A stretch of DNA of 64,000 bases from Catenulispora sp. GP43 (GCF_041260665.1 NZ_JBGCCT010000044.1:19239-83238); one strand, 5' to 3'; shown: positions 7,766 to 18,265, counted from the first letter of the stretch. Numbers and translations: made by a program. Notes: a model not told the origin generated them from the sequence alone.

Positions 7766-9100
7766 CTATACTGAGCCGTTCGAGCCGGAGGCGCTGAGGA
7801 CGCCGGCCAGGGCGTCGGCGAGCGGTTCGACGTCGGCCAGGTCCAGTTGGGCGACGGTGATGCGGATGCCGGGCGGGCTGTCGACGCGGAACCAGGCGCC
7901 GGGGGCCACCGCCCAGCCGGCCGCGAGCAGGCCGCTGACCACCACCGCCTCCTCGGGGACCGGGATCCACACGTTGATGCCGGTGGTTCCCCGGGACTCG
8001 ATGCCGCGGGCGGCCAGGGCGGCGATGAGGGTCTGGCGGCGTTCGGTGTAGACGCGGGCGGCCTCCACGATCTGCGCCTCGACCGCCTCGTCCGTCCACA
8101 GCCGGTGGACCTGCGCCTGGATCAGCTGGCTGACCCAGCCCGCGCCCAGGCGGAGCCGGCCGGCCATCCGGCCGCCGGTGGTGCCGTCGGCGGCGACCAC
8201 CGCGCAGCGCAGGTCGGGTCCGTAGGCCTTGGACAGGGAACGGATATGGGCCCAGTGCTCCGTGGCCCCGGCAAGGGTGTAGAGCTCGTGGTGCCGGGTG
8301 ATGTCGGCGCCGTGGTCGTCCTCGATCAGCAGGACGTCGGGGTGCCGGGCCAGCAGCGCGCGCAGGGCTTCCGAGCGGCCGGCGGACACCGCGGCGCCGG
8401 TCGGGTTCTGTGCGCGGCTGGTGATGATCACCGCGCGCACGCCGCGTTTGAGGGCCGCGGTCAGGCCGGCCGGCGTCATGCCCTCGGCGTCGATCGGGAC
8501 CGGGACGGCGGTCAGGTTCATGGCCGGCAGCAAGCGGTAGACGGCGCCCCAGCCCGGGTCCTCGACGGCCACCGTGTCGCCGGTGCGCAGGTGGGCGGAC
8601 AGCGCGCGGTCGATGGCGTCGCCGGCGCCGAAGGTCAGCAGCAGGTCGCCGACCGGGACGCCCTCGGCGCCGAGCCGGGCGCGGGCGGTGGCTAGCAGGT
8701 CCGGCAGCATCGCCTCGCCGGCGTAAAGACGCTGCGACGCGCCGCTGGGGAACACCAGATCCGGCAGCAGGCGGCGGTCCGGGTCGCCGGTGACCAGGTC
8801 CTTCGCCCCGGGCGGGATCGGGAAGCTGAGGTTGCGCGGGGCGGTGGCCGGCTGCGCGCGCACCCGGGTGCCGCGCCGGCCGGCGGTCTCCACTGCGCCG
8901 CGGTCGCGCAGCAGGCGGTAGGCGGCCGAGACGGTGTTGGGGTTCACCCCGAGATCGGCCGCGAGGTCCCGGATCGGCGGCAGGGCCTGGCCGGGCGGCA
9001 GGTGGCCGTCGGCGATGCCGGCCTCGATCGACGCCGCGATCTGGCTGGCGCCTCGGCCCGAGATTTTGTACGCTGCCGGTGAGGGTGTTTGAACTACCAC
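7766..9100 (-). CDS. MocR/GntR-family PLP-dependent transcriptional regulator
   Basis: A 444-residue regulator with an N-terminal GntR winged helix (residues 17-80, LPPIRDLAADLGVNPNTVSA) fused to a fold-type I aminotransferase domain (from about 105). The PLP-binding lysine is K291 in HIRSLSKAYGPDLR, with QNPTG at 231-235 and IEDDHGAD at 259. Such MocR proteins sense PLP or amino compounds and act as repressor or activator. It is divergent, 27 bp away, from an FMN-binding oxidase-like gene that it very probably controls. The direct repeats at 9087-9118 fit how GabR, PdxR and TauR bind DNA. Confidence 0.9.
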   Translation of the reverse strand: MVVQTPSPAAYKISGRGASQIAASIEAGIADGHLPPGQALPPIRDLAADLGVNPNTVSAAYRLLRDRGAVETAGRRGTRVRAQPATAPRNLSFPIPPGAKDLVTGDPDRRLLPDLVFPSGASQRLYAGEAMLPDLLATARARLGAEGVPVGDLLLTFGAGDAIDRALSAHLRTGDTVAVEDPGWGAVYRLLPAMNLTAVPVPIDAEGMTPAGLTAALKRGVRAVIITSRAQNPTGAAVSAGRSEALRALLARHPDVLLIEDDHGADITRHHELYTLAGATEHWAHIRSLSKAYGPDLRCAVVAADGTTGGRMAGRLRLGAGWVSQLIQAQVHRLWTDEAVEAQIVEAARVYTERRQTLIAALAARGIESRGTTGINVWIPVPEEAVVVSGLLAAGWAVAPGAWFRVDSPPGIRITVAQLDLADVEPLADALAGVLSASGSNGSV

Positions 9101-9118
9101 AGTTACTAGTTTGCACTA
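9087..9118. promoter_or_regulatory. Direct-repeat operator candidate for the MocR regulator
   Basis: GTTTGAACTA (9087-9096) and GTTTGCACTA (9109-9118), nine of ten bases identical and 22 bp apart centre to centre. The second copy overlaps an inverted repeat CTAGT-TTGC-ACTAG (9106-9119). The first copy covers the start codon region of the regulator itself, consistent with autoregulation. Confidence 0.6.
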
Positions 9119-9127
9119 GGACGAAAC

Positions 9128-9922
9128 ATGACGCAAGCGGCCCCAAGTCAGACGCAGACGCAGATGCAGACGCAGAGCCAGACCACGTCCCCGAACCCCG
9201 CAGCCCCGGTCCGCGACGCCGAGACCGAGGCCTGCCTGTTCGGCCACGGTGCCGAGGGCGCCTACGAGCAGACCCCGCGCACCACCGCCACCCGCTACCA
9301 GAGCCGCGTCGGCTACGACCGCGCCGCCGTCCACGCGGTCCTGGACGAGGCGCTGGTCTGCCACCTGGCCTTCGTCCACGAGGGCGCCCCGGTGGCCCTG
9401 CCGACGGTCCACGCCCGCTCCGGCGACCGGCTCTACGTGCACGGCTCGACCGGGGGCCGCTTCGCGCGCCTGGACGGCCGGCCGGTGAGCGTCACGGTCA
9501 CCCTCTTCGACGCGCTGGTCCTGGCCCGCAGCTGGATGCACCACTCGATGGCCTTCCGCAGCGTCGTGGTCCACGGCACGGCCCGGGTCGTCGCCGACCC
9601 CGCCGAGCGCCTCGACGCCATGCGGGCCCTGATCGACCACATCGCCCCGGGCCGTACCGCCGAGTCGCGCGAGCCCACCCGCAAGGAGCTGGCGCAGACC
9701 GCGATCCTGGCGCTGGACCTGGAGCAGGTCTCGCTGAAGGCGCGCGGCGACCAGGTCGCCGACGACGAGGAGGACCTGGCGCTGCCGTACTGGGCCGGGT
9801 CGATCCCGCTCGCGGTGACCGCCGGCGCCGCCAAGCCCGCCCCGGACCTGCTGGACGGCATAGCGCCGCCGGAGTACGCGCAGCACTACACGCGGACGCG
9901 CGCCTGCGGGTACGCGCACTGA
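9128..9922 (+). CDS. Pyridoxamine 5'-phosphate oxidase-family (NimA-like) FMN-binding protein
   Basis: A 264-residue split-barrel flavin-binding protein: YDRAAVHAVLDEALVCHLAF starts the domain at about residue 62, LPTVHARSGDRLYVHGSTGG gives the FMN-binding strands, and SWMHHSMAFRSVVVHGTA the dimer core. The relatives are the pyridoxamine 5'-phosphate oxidase superfamily and nitroimidazole-resistance NimA proteins; the true substrate is unknown. The N-terminus contains a Gln/Thr-rich run (QTQTQMQTQSQTT). The start is ATG at 9128, with AGGAC at 9118-9122. The pairing with a PLP-sensing regulator suggests a link to vitamin B6 or amine metabolism. Confidence 0.85.
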   Translation: MTQAAPSQTQTQMQTQSQTTSPNPAAPVRDAETEACLFGHGAEGAYEQTPRTTATRYQSRVGYDRAAVHAVLDEALVCHLAFVHEGAPVALPTVHARSGDRLYVHGSTGGRFARLDGRPVSVTVTLFDALVLARSWMHHSMAFRSVVVHGTARVVADPAERLDAMRALIDHIAPGRTAESREPTRKELAQTAILALDLEQVSLKARGDQVADDEEDLALPYWAGSIPLAVTAGAAKPAPDLLDGIAPPEYAQHYTRTRACGYAH

Positions 9923-9946
9923 GAGCGCACTGAGAGCGCACTGAGA
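9914..9946. repeat. Three 11-bp tandem repeats spanning the stop codon
   Basis: Three perfect copies of GCGCACTGAGA at 9914-9924, 9925-9935 and 9936-9946. The stop codon of the FMN-binding protein lies in copy one, and TGA recurs in each copy in different frames, so changes in copy number would not extend the protein far. Confidence 0.85.
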
Positions 9947-9986
9947 TTCGGACGCTGCCAGAAGACGCCGGGCCGGCGGCGGGTGC

Positions 9987-11612
<1,626 letters not shown>

Positions 11613-11755
11613 TCAAAAGGGAGATCTGCCCCGGGTCAATGGCCGGTGGGCACACGCCACCCGGGGCGCCAGGGGCGCGCGGGTGCGGATCAAGCCTCTG
11701 CGGCGCCCCTTGAACGCCCGCTCCGCTCCGCCCTACCGCCTTACCGCGTTCCGCC

Positions 11756-12274
11756 CTACCGCGCCCCGGCCAGGGCGACCTCCGCCGCCACCGGCAGATA
11801 GTTCGGCCCCGAGAAGTCCCACCCGGCGATCACCTTCCGGTAGTGGATCGTCTCCTGGTCCGGCGCCGGGCTGGTGCGGGTGTACTCGCGGTAGCCGGCG
11901 GCGGCGCACATGCGCTGGTTCTCCCACATCATCACGTGGGTCAGGAGCCTGAGCTCGGGCAGCCAGAGCTGGCGGGCGTGCTCCTCGGCGAAGGCCAGGA
12001 CGCGGCGGCCGATGCCCCGGCCCTGCAGGTCCGGGGCGACGGCGAAGTTGTCCACGTGGAGCCAGCCGTCCTCGGGGACCAGGGTCACGGTGGCGATGGC
12101 CGGGCTGCCGACCACGAACAGGCAGCCGCGGCGCATCAGGTGCGGGTAGTCGGCGTCCATCGGGGCCGGGCGGGAGCCGATGCGGTCGACGTAGTGGCGG
12201 TAGGCCGAGTGGGTGACGGCGTGGACCGCCGCGAGGTCCACCGGCACCGCGTATCGGACTCCCAGCGGCTGCAT
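11756..12274 (-). CDS. GNAT-family N-acetyltransferase
   Basis: A 172-residue acetyl-CoA-dependent acetyltransferase. The GNAT core is clear: HVDNFAVAPDLQGRGIGRRV (motif A, CoA pyrophosphate loop Q/R-x-x-G-x-G/A) near residue 83, followed by LRLLTHVMMWENQRMCAAAGY. The substrate is unknown. The start was placed at ATG 12274, preceded by GGAGAGG; an upstream in-frame ATG would add 14 Arg-rich residues. It lies 221 bp upstream of the cysteine-rich gene on the same strand, and that gap shows no further gene. Confidence 0.88.
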   Translation of the reverse strand: MQPLGVRYAVPVDLAAVHAVTHSAYRHYVDRIGSRPAPMDADYPHLMRRGCLFVVGSPAIATVTLVPEDGWLHVDNFAVAPDLQGRGIGRRVLAFAEEHARQLWLPELRLLTHVMMWENQRMCAAAGYREYTRTSPAPDQETIHYRKVIAGWDFSGPNYLPVAAEVALAGAR

Positions 12275-12422
12275 GATCGTGCCTCTCCTTCTCCCCGCCC
12301 CTCGACTGTTCTCCACCGCAGGCTGGCACAGGCGCGGGCGGCGTGAGGGCCGATCAGGCGTCGTTCATCAGACAAGGTGACAGTGCTGGTGAGTGGACCG
12401 GGGGGCCTGGAGGGGCCGGACC

Positions 12423-13370
12423 TCAGGCCGACAACGGCAACCGCGCGGCGTGCTCGTGCCGCTGGTCGAGCCCGAGGTTCCGGTAGATCTCCAGCGTCGC
12501 GGTGGACATGTTCAGCGTGATGAAGTGCAGCCCCGGCACCCCCTCGGCCAGCAGCCGCTCGCACATCCGCGTCGTCCACTCGACACCGACCTCGCGCACC
12601 GCGGCCTTGTCGCCGTCCACCGCCGTCAGCGCGCGCTCCAGCTCGGCCGGGAACGCCTGCCCGGTCAGCCCGGTGATGCGCTTGATCTGCGCGACGTTGG
12701 TCACCGGCATCACGCCCGGCAGGATCGGCACGTCGCAGCCCGCCGCCGCGACCCGGTCGCGCAGCCGCAGATAGTCGTCGGTGAGGAAGAACATCTGCGT
12801 GATCGCGAAGTCCGCGCCCCGGCGGCACTTCGCCACGAAGTGCTCCACCTCCGAGTCCCAGTCGGGCGAGCGCGGGTGCATCTCCGGGAACGCCGCGACG
12901 CCCACACAGAACTCACCCGATTCCCTCACCAGATCCACAAGCTCGCTGGCATAGCTCAGGCCCTCCGGATGCGCCTGCCAGTCGCCCAGCGGGTCGCCCG
13001 GCGGGTCGCCGCGCAGCGCCAGGATGTTGCGCACGCCGGCGTCCGCGTACTGCCCGACCACGTGCCGCAGCTCGGCCACGGAGTGGTTCACCGCTGTGAG
13101 GTGCCCCACAGGGGTGAGCGTGGTCTCGGCGGCGATGCGCTCGGTGGTCTCCACCGTCTTCATCCGGGTGGTCCCGCCCGCGCCGTACGTCACCGACACG
13201 AACGTCGGCGAGTACCCCTCCAGGCGCCGCAAAGCACGCCAGAGCTGCTGCTCCTGAGCGTCGTCCCGAGGTGGGAAGAACTCGAAGGAGTAGGAGCGCT
13301 CGCCGCGGGCCAGCAGCTCGCGGACGGTGGCGGCCCGGTCCGGCCGCACAGACGGGAGTCCCAGTGCCAT
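12423..13370 (-). CDS. metF: Methylenetetrahydrofolate reductase
   Basis: A 315-residue FAD-dependent TIM-barrel enzyme that reduces 5,10-methylenetetrahydrofolate to 5-methyltetrahydrofolate for methionine synthesis. Diagnostic segments: [11 protein letters not shown] at the start (Glu acting in catalysis), [56 protein letters not shown] and [11 protein letters not shown]. The length is normal. The start is ATG 13370 with GGTGGA upstream. It diverges from a polyprenyl synthase 90 bp away, an arrangement common in Streptomyces. Confidence 0.96.
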   Translation of the reverse strand: MALGLPSVRPDRAATVRELLARGERSYSFEFFPPRDDAQEQQLWRALRRLEGYSPTFVSVTYGAGGTTRMKTVETTERIAAETTLTPVGHLTAVNHSVAELRHVVGQYADAGVRNILALRGDPPGDPLGDWQAHPEGLSYASELVDLVRESGEFCVGVAAFPEMHPRSPDWDSEVEHFVAKCRRGADFAITQMFFLTDDYLRLRDRVAAAGCDVPILPGVMPVTNVAQIKRITGLTGQAFPAELERALTAVDGDKAAVREVGVEWTTRMCERLLAEGVPGLHFITLNMSTATLEIYRNLGLDQRHEHAARLPLSA

Positions 13371-13460
13371 GAATCCACCGTACTGAGCATGTCGCCCTTT
13401 GTAAGGCAGAGTCGCCGCACGTCCCGAGACGCGAGACACGGGCCCCGCAGGACCAGCCGT

Positions 13461-14564
13461 ATGGTTGTTCCCGTGAACCCCCTGGACCGCCACTCCCTGC
13501 GTACCCGCGTTGACGCCGCTTTGTCGGCGTTCCTGGACCGCCAGGGCGCGGCCCTGATCGCCATGTCGCCCGAACTGGCGCCGCTGCCGACCGCGCTGCG
13601 CGAGTTCCTGGACGGCGGCAAGCTGATGCGCCCGGGGTTCTGCTACTGGGGCTGGCGCGGTGTGCTCGGCGACAGCGCGACCGCCGAGGAGGAGGACGGC
13701 ATAGTCCACGCCGCCGCTTCCCTGGAACTGCTCCAGGCATCGGCGCTGATCCACGACGACTACATGGACGACTCCGACACCCGCCGCGGCATGCCGGCCA
13801 TCCACCGCCGCTTCGCCGCCGCGCACCGCGAGGCCGCCTGGGAGGGCTCCGACGCCCGGTTCGGGGCCGCGGCCGCGATCCTGCTCGGCGACGTCTGCCT
13901 GACCTGGTGCGACGAGATGTTCGCGGGCAACGGCCTGCCCGCCGAGCGGACCGCCGCGGCCCGCCGGTACTTCGACGTCATGCGCACCGAGGTGATGGCC
14001 GGGCAGTACCTCGACGTGCTCGCGCAGGCCCACGGCCTGGACGAGCCCGAGCGCGCGGCCCAGCGGGCCCAGACCGTCATCCGCTTCAAGTCCGCGAAGT
14101 ACACCATCGAGCGGCCGCTGCACGTCGGCGCGATGCTGGCCGGCGGCGGCCCGGACGTCGTCGCCGCGTACTCCGCCTACGGCCTGCCGCTCGGCGAGGC
14201 GTTCCAGCTGCGCGACGACGTGCTCGGGGTGTTCGGCGACCCGGCCGCCACCGGCAAGCCGGCCGGCGACGACCTGCGCGAGGGCAAGCAGACGCTGCTG
14301 GTGGCGCTGGCCGCGGCGCGCGCCGACAGCCCGGCGGCGATCAAGACGCTGCGCGCCGAGCTCGGGAACCCCGGCCTGGACGCCGCCGGGGTCGCCGAAC
14401 TGCAGGACATCATCCGCTCCACCGGCGCGCTGGACGACGTCGAGACGCGGATCGCCGCGCTGACCGACGAGGCCCGGGCCGCCCTGGCCGCGGCGCCGAT
14501 CGACGCGGAGGCCAAGGCCGTGCTGGGGGAGCTGGCGGTCATGGCGACCGCCCGCAAGAAGTAA
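13461..14564 (+). CDS. Polyprenyl diphosphate synthase (trans-isoprenyl transferase)
   Basis: A 367-residue all-helical isoprenyl diphosphate synthase that extends allylic diphosphates with isopentenyl diphosphate. The first Asp-rich motif is [12 protein letters not shown] (D99-D104), the second [11 protein letters not shown] near residue 257, and FKSAKYT and GGKLMRPG are the basic substrate-binding motifs. The product could be geranylgeranyl or a longer diphosphate for carotenoids, menaquinone or lipid carriers; chain length cannot be read safely. The ATG at 13461 has AGGA upstream; GTG 13473 is an alternative. Confidence 0.93.
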   Translation: MVVPVNPLDRHSLRTRVDAALSAFLDRQGAALIAMSPELAPLPTALREFLDGGKLMRPGFCYWGWRGVLGDSATAEEEDGIVHAAASLELLQASALIHDDYMDDSDTRRGMPAIHRRFAAAHREAAWEGSDARFGAAAAILLGDVCLTWCDEMFAGNGLPAERTAAARRYFDVMRTEVMAGQYLDVLAQAHGLDEPERAAQRAQTVIRFKSAKYTIERPLHVGAMLAGGGPDVVAAYSAYGLPLGEAFQLRDDVLGVFGDPAATGKPAGDDLREGKQTLLVALAAARADSPAAIKTLRAELGNPGLDAAGVAELQDIIRSTGALDDVETRIAALTDEARAALAAAPIDAEAKAVLGELAVMATARKK

Positions 14565-14577
14565 GCAGCCGGGGTCC

Positions 14578-15174
14578 CTAACCCTGCTGGTTCAGCCCGT
14601 CGACCACCGGCCGGCCGTGCTCGAACCCGAGCCGGGTCACCGTCGCGGTGTCCAGCCGGAAGAACCGCCCGTCCGCCGGCGGCAGCCCGAGCCAGCGGGC
14701 GCACAGGATCCGCAGCACGTGGCCGTGCGCGACCAGGCAGACATCCTCGCCCTCGCCGCCGGCCAGCATCGGCCGCACCCGCTCCAGCACCCGGTCCACC
14801 CGCGCCCCGACCTGCTCGATGGTCTCGCCGGGGTGCTCGTGGTCGCCGGGCACGACGCCGTCGTCCCACAGGTACCAGCCGGGCCGCGTCCGGTGGATCT
14901 CGTCGGTCGTCACCCCCTCGTAGCCGCCGTAGTCCCACTCCAGCAGATCGGGGTCCTCGACCGCGCCGGTCAGCCCGGCGAGCTCGGCGGTGCGCACGGC
15001 GCGCGTCAGGGGGCTGGTGTAGACGGCGCCGAAGGTGCGGCCGGCCAGGAGTTTGGCGGCGGCGCGGGCCTGGTCCTCGCCGACGGTGGTCAGCGGCAGG
15101 TCGGTCAGGCCGGTGTGGCGCCCGGAGCGGCTCCACTCGGTCTCGCCGTGGCGGAGCAAGATCAGCTCAGACAT
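14578..15174 (-). CDS. Histidine phosphatase family protein (phosphoglycerate mutase-like)
   Basis: A 198-residue protein with the signature [19 protein letters not shown] at the N-terminus, carrying the phospho-accepting histidine (RHGE). [28 protein letters not shown] and [11 protein letters not shown] (second catalytic His) complete the branch-1 histidine phosphatase site. Relatives act on sugar phosphates, adenosylcobalamin phosphate or acid phosphatase substrates; the specific role is not clear. It converges with the polyprenyl synthase with a 13-bp gap. Confidence 0.92.
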   Translation of the reverse strand: MSELILLRHGETEWSRSGRHTGLTDLPLTTVGEDQARAAAKLLAGRTFGAVYTSPLTRAVRTAELAGLTGAVEDPDLLEWDYGGYEGVTTDEIHRTRPGWYLWDDGVVPGDHEHPGETIEQVGARVDRVLERVRPMLAGGEGEDVCLVAHGHVLRILCARWLGLPPADGRFFRLDTATVTRLGFEHGRPVVDGLNQQG

Positions 15175-15252
15175 GTCCCCGAGCGTAGCCGGACGCGGCG
15201 CGCCGTGCGTGACGGGCGTCGGTACGCACGATGACCTCCGGCTTCCGGCGCG

Positions 15253-16269
15253 TCAGCTCCCCGACTTGGCCGAGGCGATGGCCAAGGCGACCGCCTCGGC
15301 CATCGCCTTGGCCGCGTATCCCGCCGCGCGGTTCGCCGCCGCGTCCGCGACCGGACCGGCAGGGGCCGGCGCCGGGCGCAGCGGCGCGCGCCGCACCGGC
15401 ATCGGCCTGCCGGCGGTGGGCCGCACCTGGGTGGGCGCGGTCGCGGTCGTGAAGGCCGCCAGCAGTCGGCGTGCGGTGTCCGTGAACGAGTGCAGGATCG
15501 AGTTCTCCGTGTCGCTCAGCGGGTGGCGTCCGCCGCTGCTCGCCGCGACTGCGGTGCCGGCGCGTTCGCGCGGCCACAGCGAGCCGTCCAGGAACTCTAT
15601 TGCGTGCCGTCCGTCCAGGGCCGCCACGCGGCCGCCGGAGCGCCGGACCGCGCGCAGCAGGCCGGACTCGCCGTGCGCGTCGTGGGCGGCGTTGCAGTGG
15701 CCGCCGACGCGCCAGTAGGTCTCGCTGTCGACGGCCAGCAGCCGGGCCGAGGTGGACGGCCGGGGGCCGGTGGCCGGGACGCGCTCGGCCGGGGTGCGGC
15801 GGTGTGCCTCGGCGACGACCAGGTCCATCCGGTGCGGACCGCGCAGCGCCGCCACCGCCGCCGCGATCGCGCCCGGGGCCAGCGCCAGGCCGGGGTCGGC
15901 GAACACCATCGCCTTGCCGCGCGCGGCGACGGCGAGTTGTTCGCAGGCGTGCGCGTGGGCGCACCAGCCCGGCGGCGTCGGAGAGCCCGTCAGCAGGCGC
16001 AGGCGGGGGTCGTCCATCGCCGCCTGGAGGACCAGGCGGCGGGTGAGGTCCGTGGAGCCCGCGTCCAGGAAGACGACGTCCAGCCTCGGCACCCGGATCT
16101 GGCTCAGCAGGGCCCGCACACACCGCAGGACGCGGCGTTCGTCGTTCAGGAGCGGGACGAGGACCGAGACGGTCTCGGCGGCCGGGGGCGGATCGGCGGA
16201 CAGGGCGGACGGCACAGACGGCGCGGGCAGAGCGGTCGAGGCGCCTGCCAGGTGTCGATTTCGTCCCAC
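15253..16269 (-). CDS. Family 2 glycosyltransferase-like protein
   Basis: A 338-residue protein whose residues 32-250 form a GT-A nucleotide-sugar transferase-like domain: VSVLVPLLNDERRVLRCVRA, LDVVFLDAGSTDLTRRLV, and AMVFADPGLALAPGAI as a variant of the DxD region (ADP here, only one Asp). The C-terminal 80 residues are Ala/Pro-rich with a final Ala-rich helix. There is no transmembrane segment. The weak DxD motif leaves activity uncertain. The start is GTG at 16269; an ATG is not available nearby. Confidence 0.75.
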   Translation of the reverse strand: MGRNRHLAGASTALPAPSVPSALSADPPPAAETVSVLVPLLNDERRVLRCVRALLSQIRVPRLDVVFLDAGSTDLTRRLVLQAAMDDPRLRLLTGSPTPPGWCAHAHACEQLAVAARGKAMVFADPGLALAPGAIAAAVAALRGPHRMDLVVAEAHRRTPAERVPATGPRPSTSARLLAVDSETYWRVGGHCNAAHDAHGESGLLRAVRRSGGRVAALDGRHAIEFLDGSLWPRERAGTAVAASSGGRHPLSDTENSILHSFTDTARRLLAAFTTATAPTQVRPTAGRPMPVRRAPLRPAPAPAGPVADAAANRAAGYAAKAMAEAVALAIASAKSGS

Positions 16270-17099
16270 GCGCTACAGCATCCCCACCGCGGGCCGTGAT
16301 CGCAGTGTGGCGGAAAGCCGGGTGGGCCGTGAGGGTGACCGCCGGGGAACCAAACGAGCCAAAAGGGGCGGGACCCGCGCCCCCACAGACGCGGATCCCG
16401 CCAAGGCCGTATGGCCTTCCCTACCCCCACTGGCACCCCCACCGGGTGCGTCGGAGGCCGCGTAGAAGCAGCACATCCGATCATCCATATAGACGTTCGA
16501 GGGGGTGGGTAGGGTTGCAGTGTCACAGCGTTCTGTATGTTGCGATTTAGTAACAGCGCCCGCTGCCTCCGCCGTCCGACGTATGTGCAGGTACTCATGC
16601 CGGACCTGAGTACTAATACCCATGAGGATGTCGGTGCCATGCGCCACACTTGATGACGGCACGCGATGGTCGCGCCACGGTGGGGAGTGTCGGGGAGGCA
16701 CTGGCCGGCCGCGTGTCGCATGGGGGAAGACCCGGTCCCGTTTGATGGGGCACTGCCGACACGGGGCGGCCAGAGCTTCGTGAAACGGGACCGGATCGGG
16801 CACGCAGGACGGCCGGCGCGGTGCCGGCCGCCTTCGAGAGCGCGGCGGCGTTGAGGGATTCCCTCCGCCGCCGTCGTCGTCTCCGCAGGCCGGCGCCTGC
16901 CGATTCACTCATTTGAGCGAGTCTTGACCCGATTCCGTTGAGGGCGGGTGGCCCTCGGGGGTAGCCTGGTTCGAGTCGAACAAAGATTCGATGATGGGTC
17001 CGACGCCCGGAACGGCCTCCCCGCCGGGCGGTCGCGGGAGGGGAAGCCCGTGGCCGTCCGTTGGCCGGTCCGGGCGTGCGGACGAGTGAGGTGGCGGCT
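16270..17099. other. 830-bp intergenic region with an AT-richer island and repeats
   Basis: No convincing gene is seen. Bases 16480-16660 are markedly richer in A/T than the surroundings and hold an inverted repeat GTACTC (16591-16596) / GAGTAC (16608-16613). Two hairpins follow: GGCCGGC/GCCGGCC at 16811-16829 and CGGCGGCG/CGCCGCCG at 16843-16873. The right end holds a promoter-like pair TTGAGG (16938-16943) and TAGCCT (16962-16967), spacing 18, followed by an SOS-box-like sequence. A small RNA or a very short peptide cannot be excluded. Confidence 0.6.
16976..16991 (+). promoter_or_regulatory. SOS (LexA) box upstream of the DUF6504 gene
   Basis: TCGAAC-AAAG-ATTCGA, which matches the mycobacterial-type LexA box TCGAACnnnnGTTCGA with a single mismatch. 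It lies 8 bp downstream of the putative -10 (TAGCCT, 16962-16967), a position where LexA would block transcription of the gene beginning at 17100. Confidence 0.6.
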
Positions 17100-17516
17100 A
17101 TGGAGGCTGCGATGAGTGCGAATGGGACGGGTGCCGAAGTGAGCACCGATGACGAACTGATCGACGTACTGCGCCGCCACGGCGAGCCGGCGCATTTCAT
17201 CTGGCGCGGCAAGCTCTACCGCGTGCGCCAGGTCCTGTCGCACTGGATCCAGGTCGGCGCGGACTCCGGCGAACTCCCCTCCGTGCTGTTGTGCACCGAC
17301 CGGCGCCTGGGCACCGTGGAGACGCTGGTGTTCGGCCGCGACCGGGAGATAGAGCGCGAGCTGTGGAGCGTGCGCGCGAGCATCGGCCGGGACGGCGACG
17401 TGGAGGTGTTCCAGCTGTGCCACGACGTGACCTCCGGCGGCTGGCTGCTGGTCGCCGAGTCCCTGAGCTGCCTGCCGGAGCACGTCGGCAGGGTGCTGAG
17501 ATTCCCGGAGAACTGA
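17100..17516 (+). CDS. DUF6504 family protein
   Basis: A 138-residue protein of the actinobacterial DUF6504 family: HGEPAHFIWRGKLYRVRQVL at about residue 25, HWIQVGA, ERELWSVRASIGRDGDVEVF and GGWLLVAESL. The family has a small beta-rich fold and is often encoded next to Y-family DNA polymerase genes; no polymerase is present here. The start was set at ATG 17100 after GAGGTGG; ATG 17112 after GGAGG is as good. An SOS box upstream and SAV_6107 downstream place it in a DNA-damage context. Its molecular function is unknown. Confidence 0.75.
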   Translation: MEAAMSANGTGAEVSTDDELIDVLRRHGEPAHFIWRGKLYRVRQVLSHWIQVGADSGELPSVLLCTDRRLGTVETLVFGRDREIERELWSVRASIGRDGDVEVFQLCHDVTSGGWLLVAESLSCLPEHVGRVLRFPEN

Positions 17517-17561
17517 CCGCCACCGCCGTTCACGGGGATTTCCCGCCTTCAACACCTGTTT

Positions 17562-17584
17562 TTGTCAGTGGGGCCTGTCACTGT
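17562..17584 (+). promoter_or_regulatory. RecA-NDp-type (PafBC-dependent) promoter candidate
   Basis: TTGTCAGTG at 17562-17570, 8-bp spacer, then CACTGT at 17579-17584. The RecA-NDp consensus is TTGTCRGTG-N8-TAnnnT; the upstream element matches perfectly and the -10 partly (A and final T). It is 67 bp before the SAV_6107 family gene. Confidence 0.55.
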
Positions 17585-17650
17585 GGAAGAGACATGCTGC
17601 GAGTGTCCGACATGTCATCAGTGGACCCTGACTAGTACAGGGAGGGAACT

Positions 17651-18175
17651 ATGCCCGCCGCTCTCACAAGCCCGGACACGGGACCGATAGCAGGCTCCCG
17701 AGCCCACCCGCCGCCGCTGCCCCCGATGGGCTCCGGCGGCCACCGCCGCGGCCCGGCCTCCCGCTCCGCCCGCGACCTGTTCGAGCAGGCCGGGCACGAG
17801 CTGGCCGAGGCGGCGACGTCGTCGCACCCCTACGACCGCTACTGCGGCGCGCATCTGGCGGCCCTGCACGCCTCGGCCGCCGTGGTGACGGCGCGCGCGG
17901 TGCCGGCGGCGCCGAACCGCCGCAGGCCGCGCAGCGTCTGGGACCTGCTCTACCGCGAGGCGCCGGAGCTGGCGGACTGGGCGGCGTACTTCGCCTCCGG
18001 CGCCACCCGCCGGGCCGCCGCGCAGGCCGGTCTGCCGAACGCGGTGACCGACGCGGAGGCCGCGGAGCTGGTGCGCGAGGCCGAGGTGTACCTCGGGGTG
18101 GTCGCGCAGTTGCTGGGGCTGCCGTTCCAGGACGGGCTGCCGCTGGGGACGGGGGAGCACCCGGCGGCCAGTTGA
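17651..18175 (+). CDS. SAV_6107-family HEPN domain protein
   Basis: A 174-residue protein. After a Pro-rich 40-residue leader comes an all-helical domain, SARDLFEQAGHELAEAAT, HPYDRYCGAHLAALHASAAV, VWDLLYREAPELADWAAYFA, then AELVREAEVYLGVVAQLLGL, which fits the HEPN_SAV_6107 family. HEPN proteins are often nucleotide-binding or RNases, but the RxxxxH motif of active nucleases is not seen here, so the activity is open. The ATG at 17651 follows GGGAGGG. Together with DUF6504 it forms a small conserved neighbourhood, with a damage-type promoter upstream. Confidence 0.8.
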   Translation: MPAALTSPDTGPIAGSRAHPPPLPPMGSGGHRRGPASRSARDLFEQAGHELAEAATSSHPYDRYCGAHLAALHASAAVVTARAVPAAPNRRRPRSVWDLLYREAPELADWAAYFASGATRRAAAQAGLPNAVTDAEAAELVREAEVYLGVVAQLLGLPFQDGLPLGTGEHPAAS

Positions 18176-18265
18176 GGGCGGGGCTTCGAGCTCCCGCGAG
18201 ACGATCCGGGCCCGGCGATCCGCGGCGTGATCACGGCGTGATCCGCGCTCGCTAGGGTCCGGGCC

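Noticed and set aside
16273..16488. A possible small minus-strand protein starting MDDRMCCFYAAS at 16488.
   Set aside because: No ribosome-binding site, Arg/Pro-rich composition and no recalled homologue; kept only as a remark on the intergenic region.
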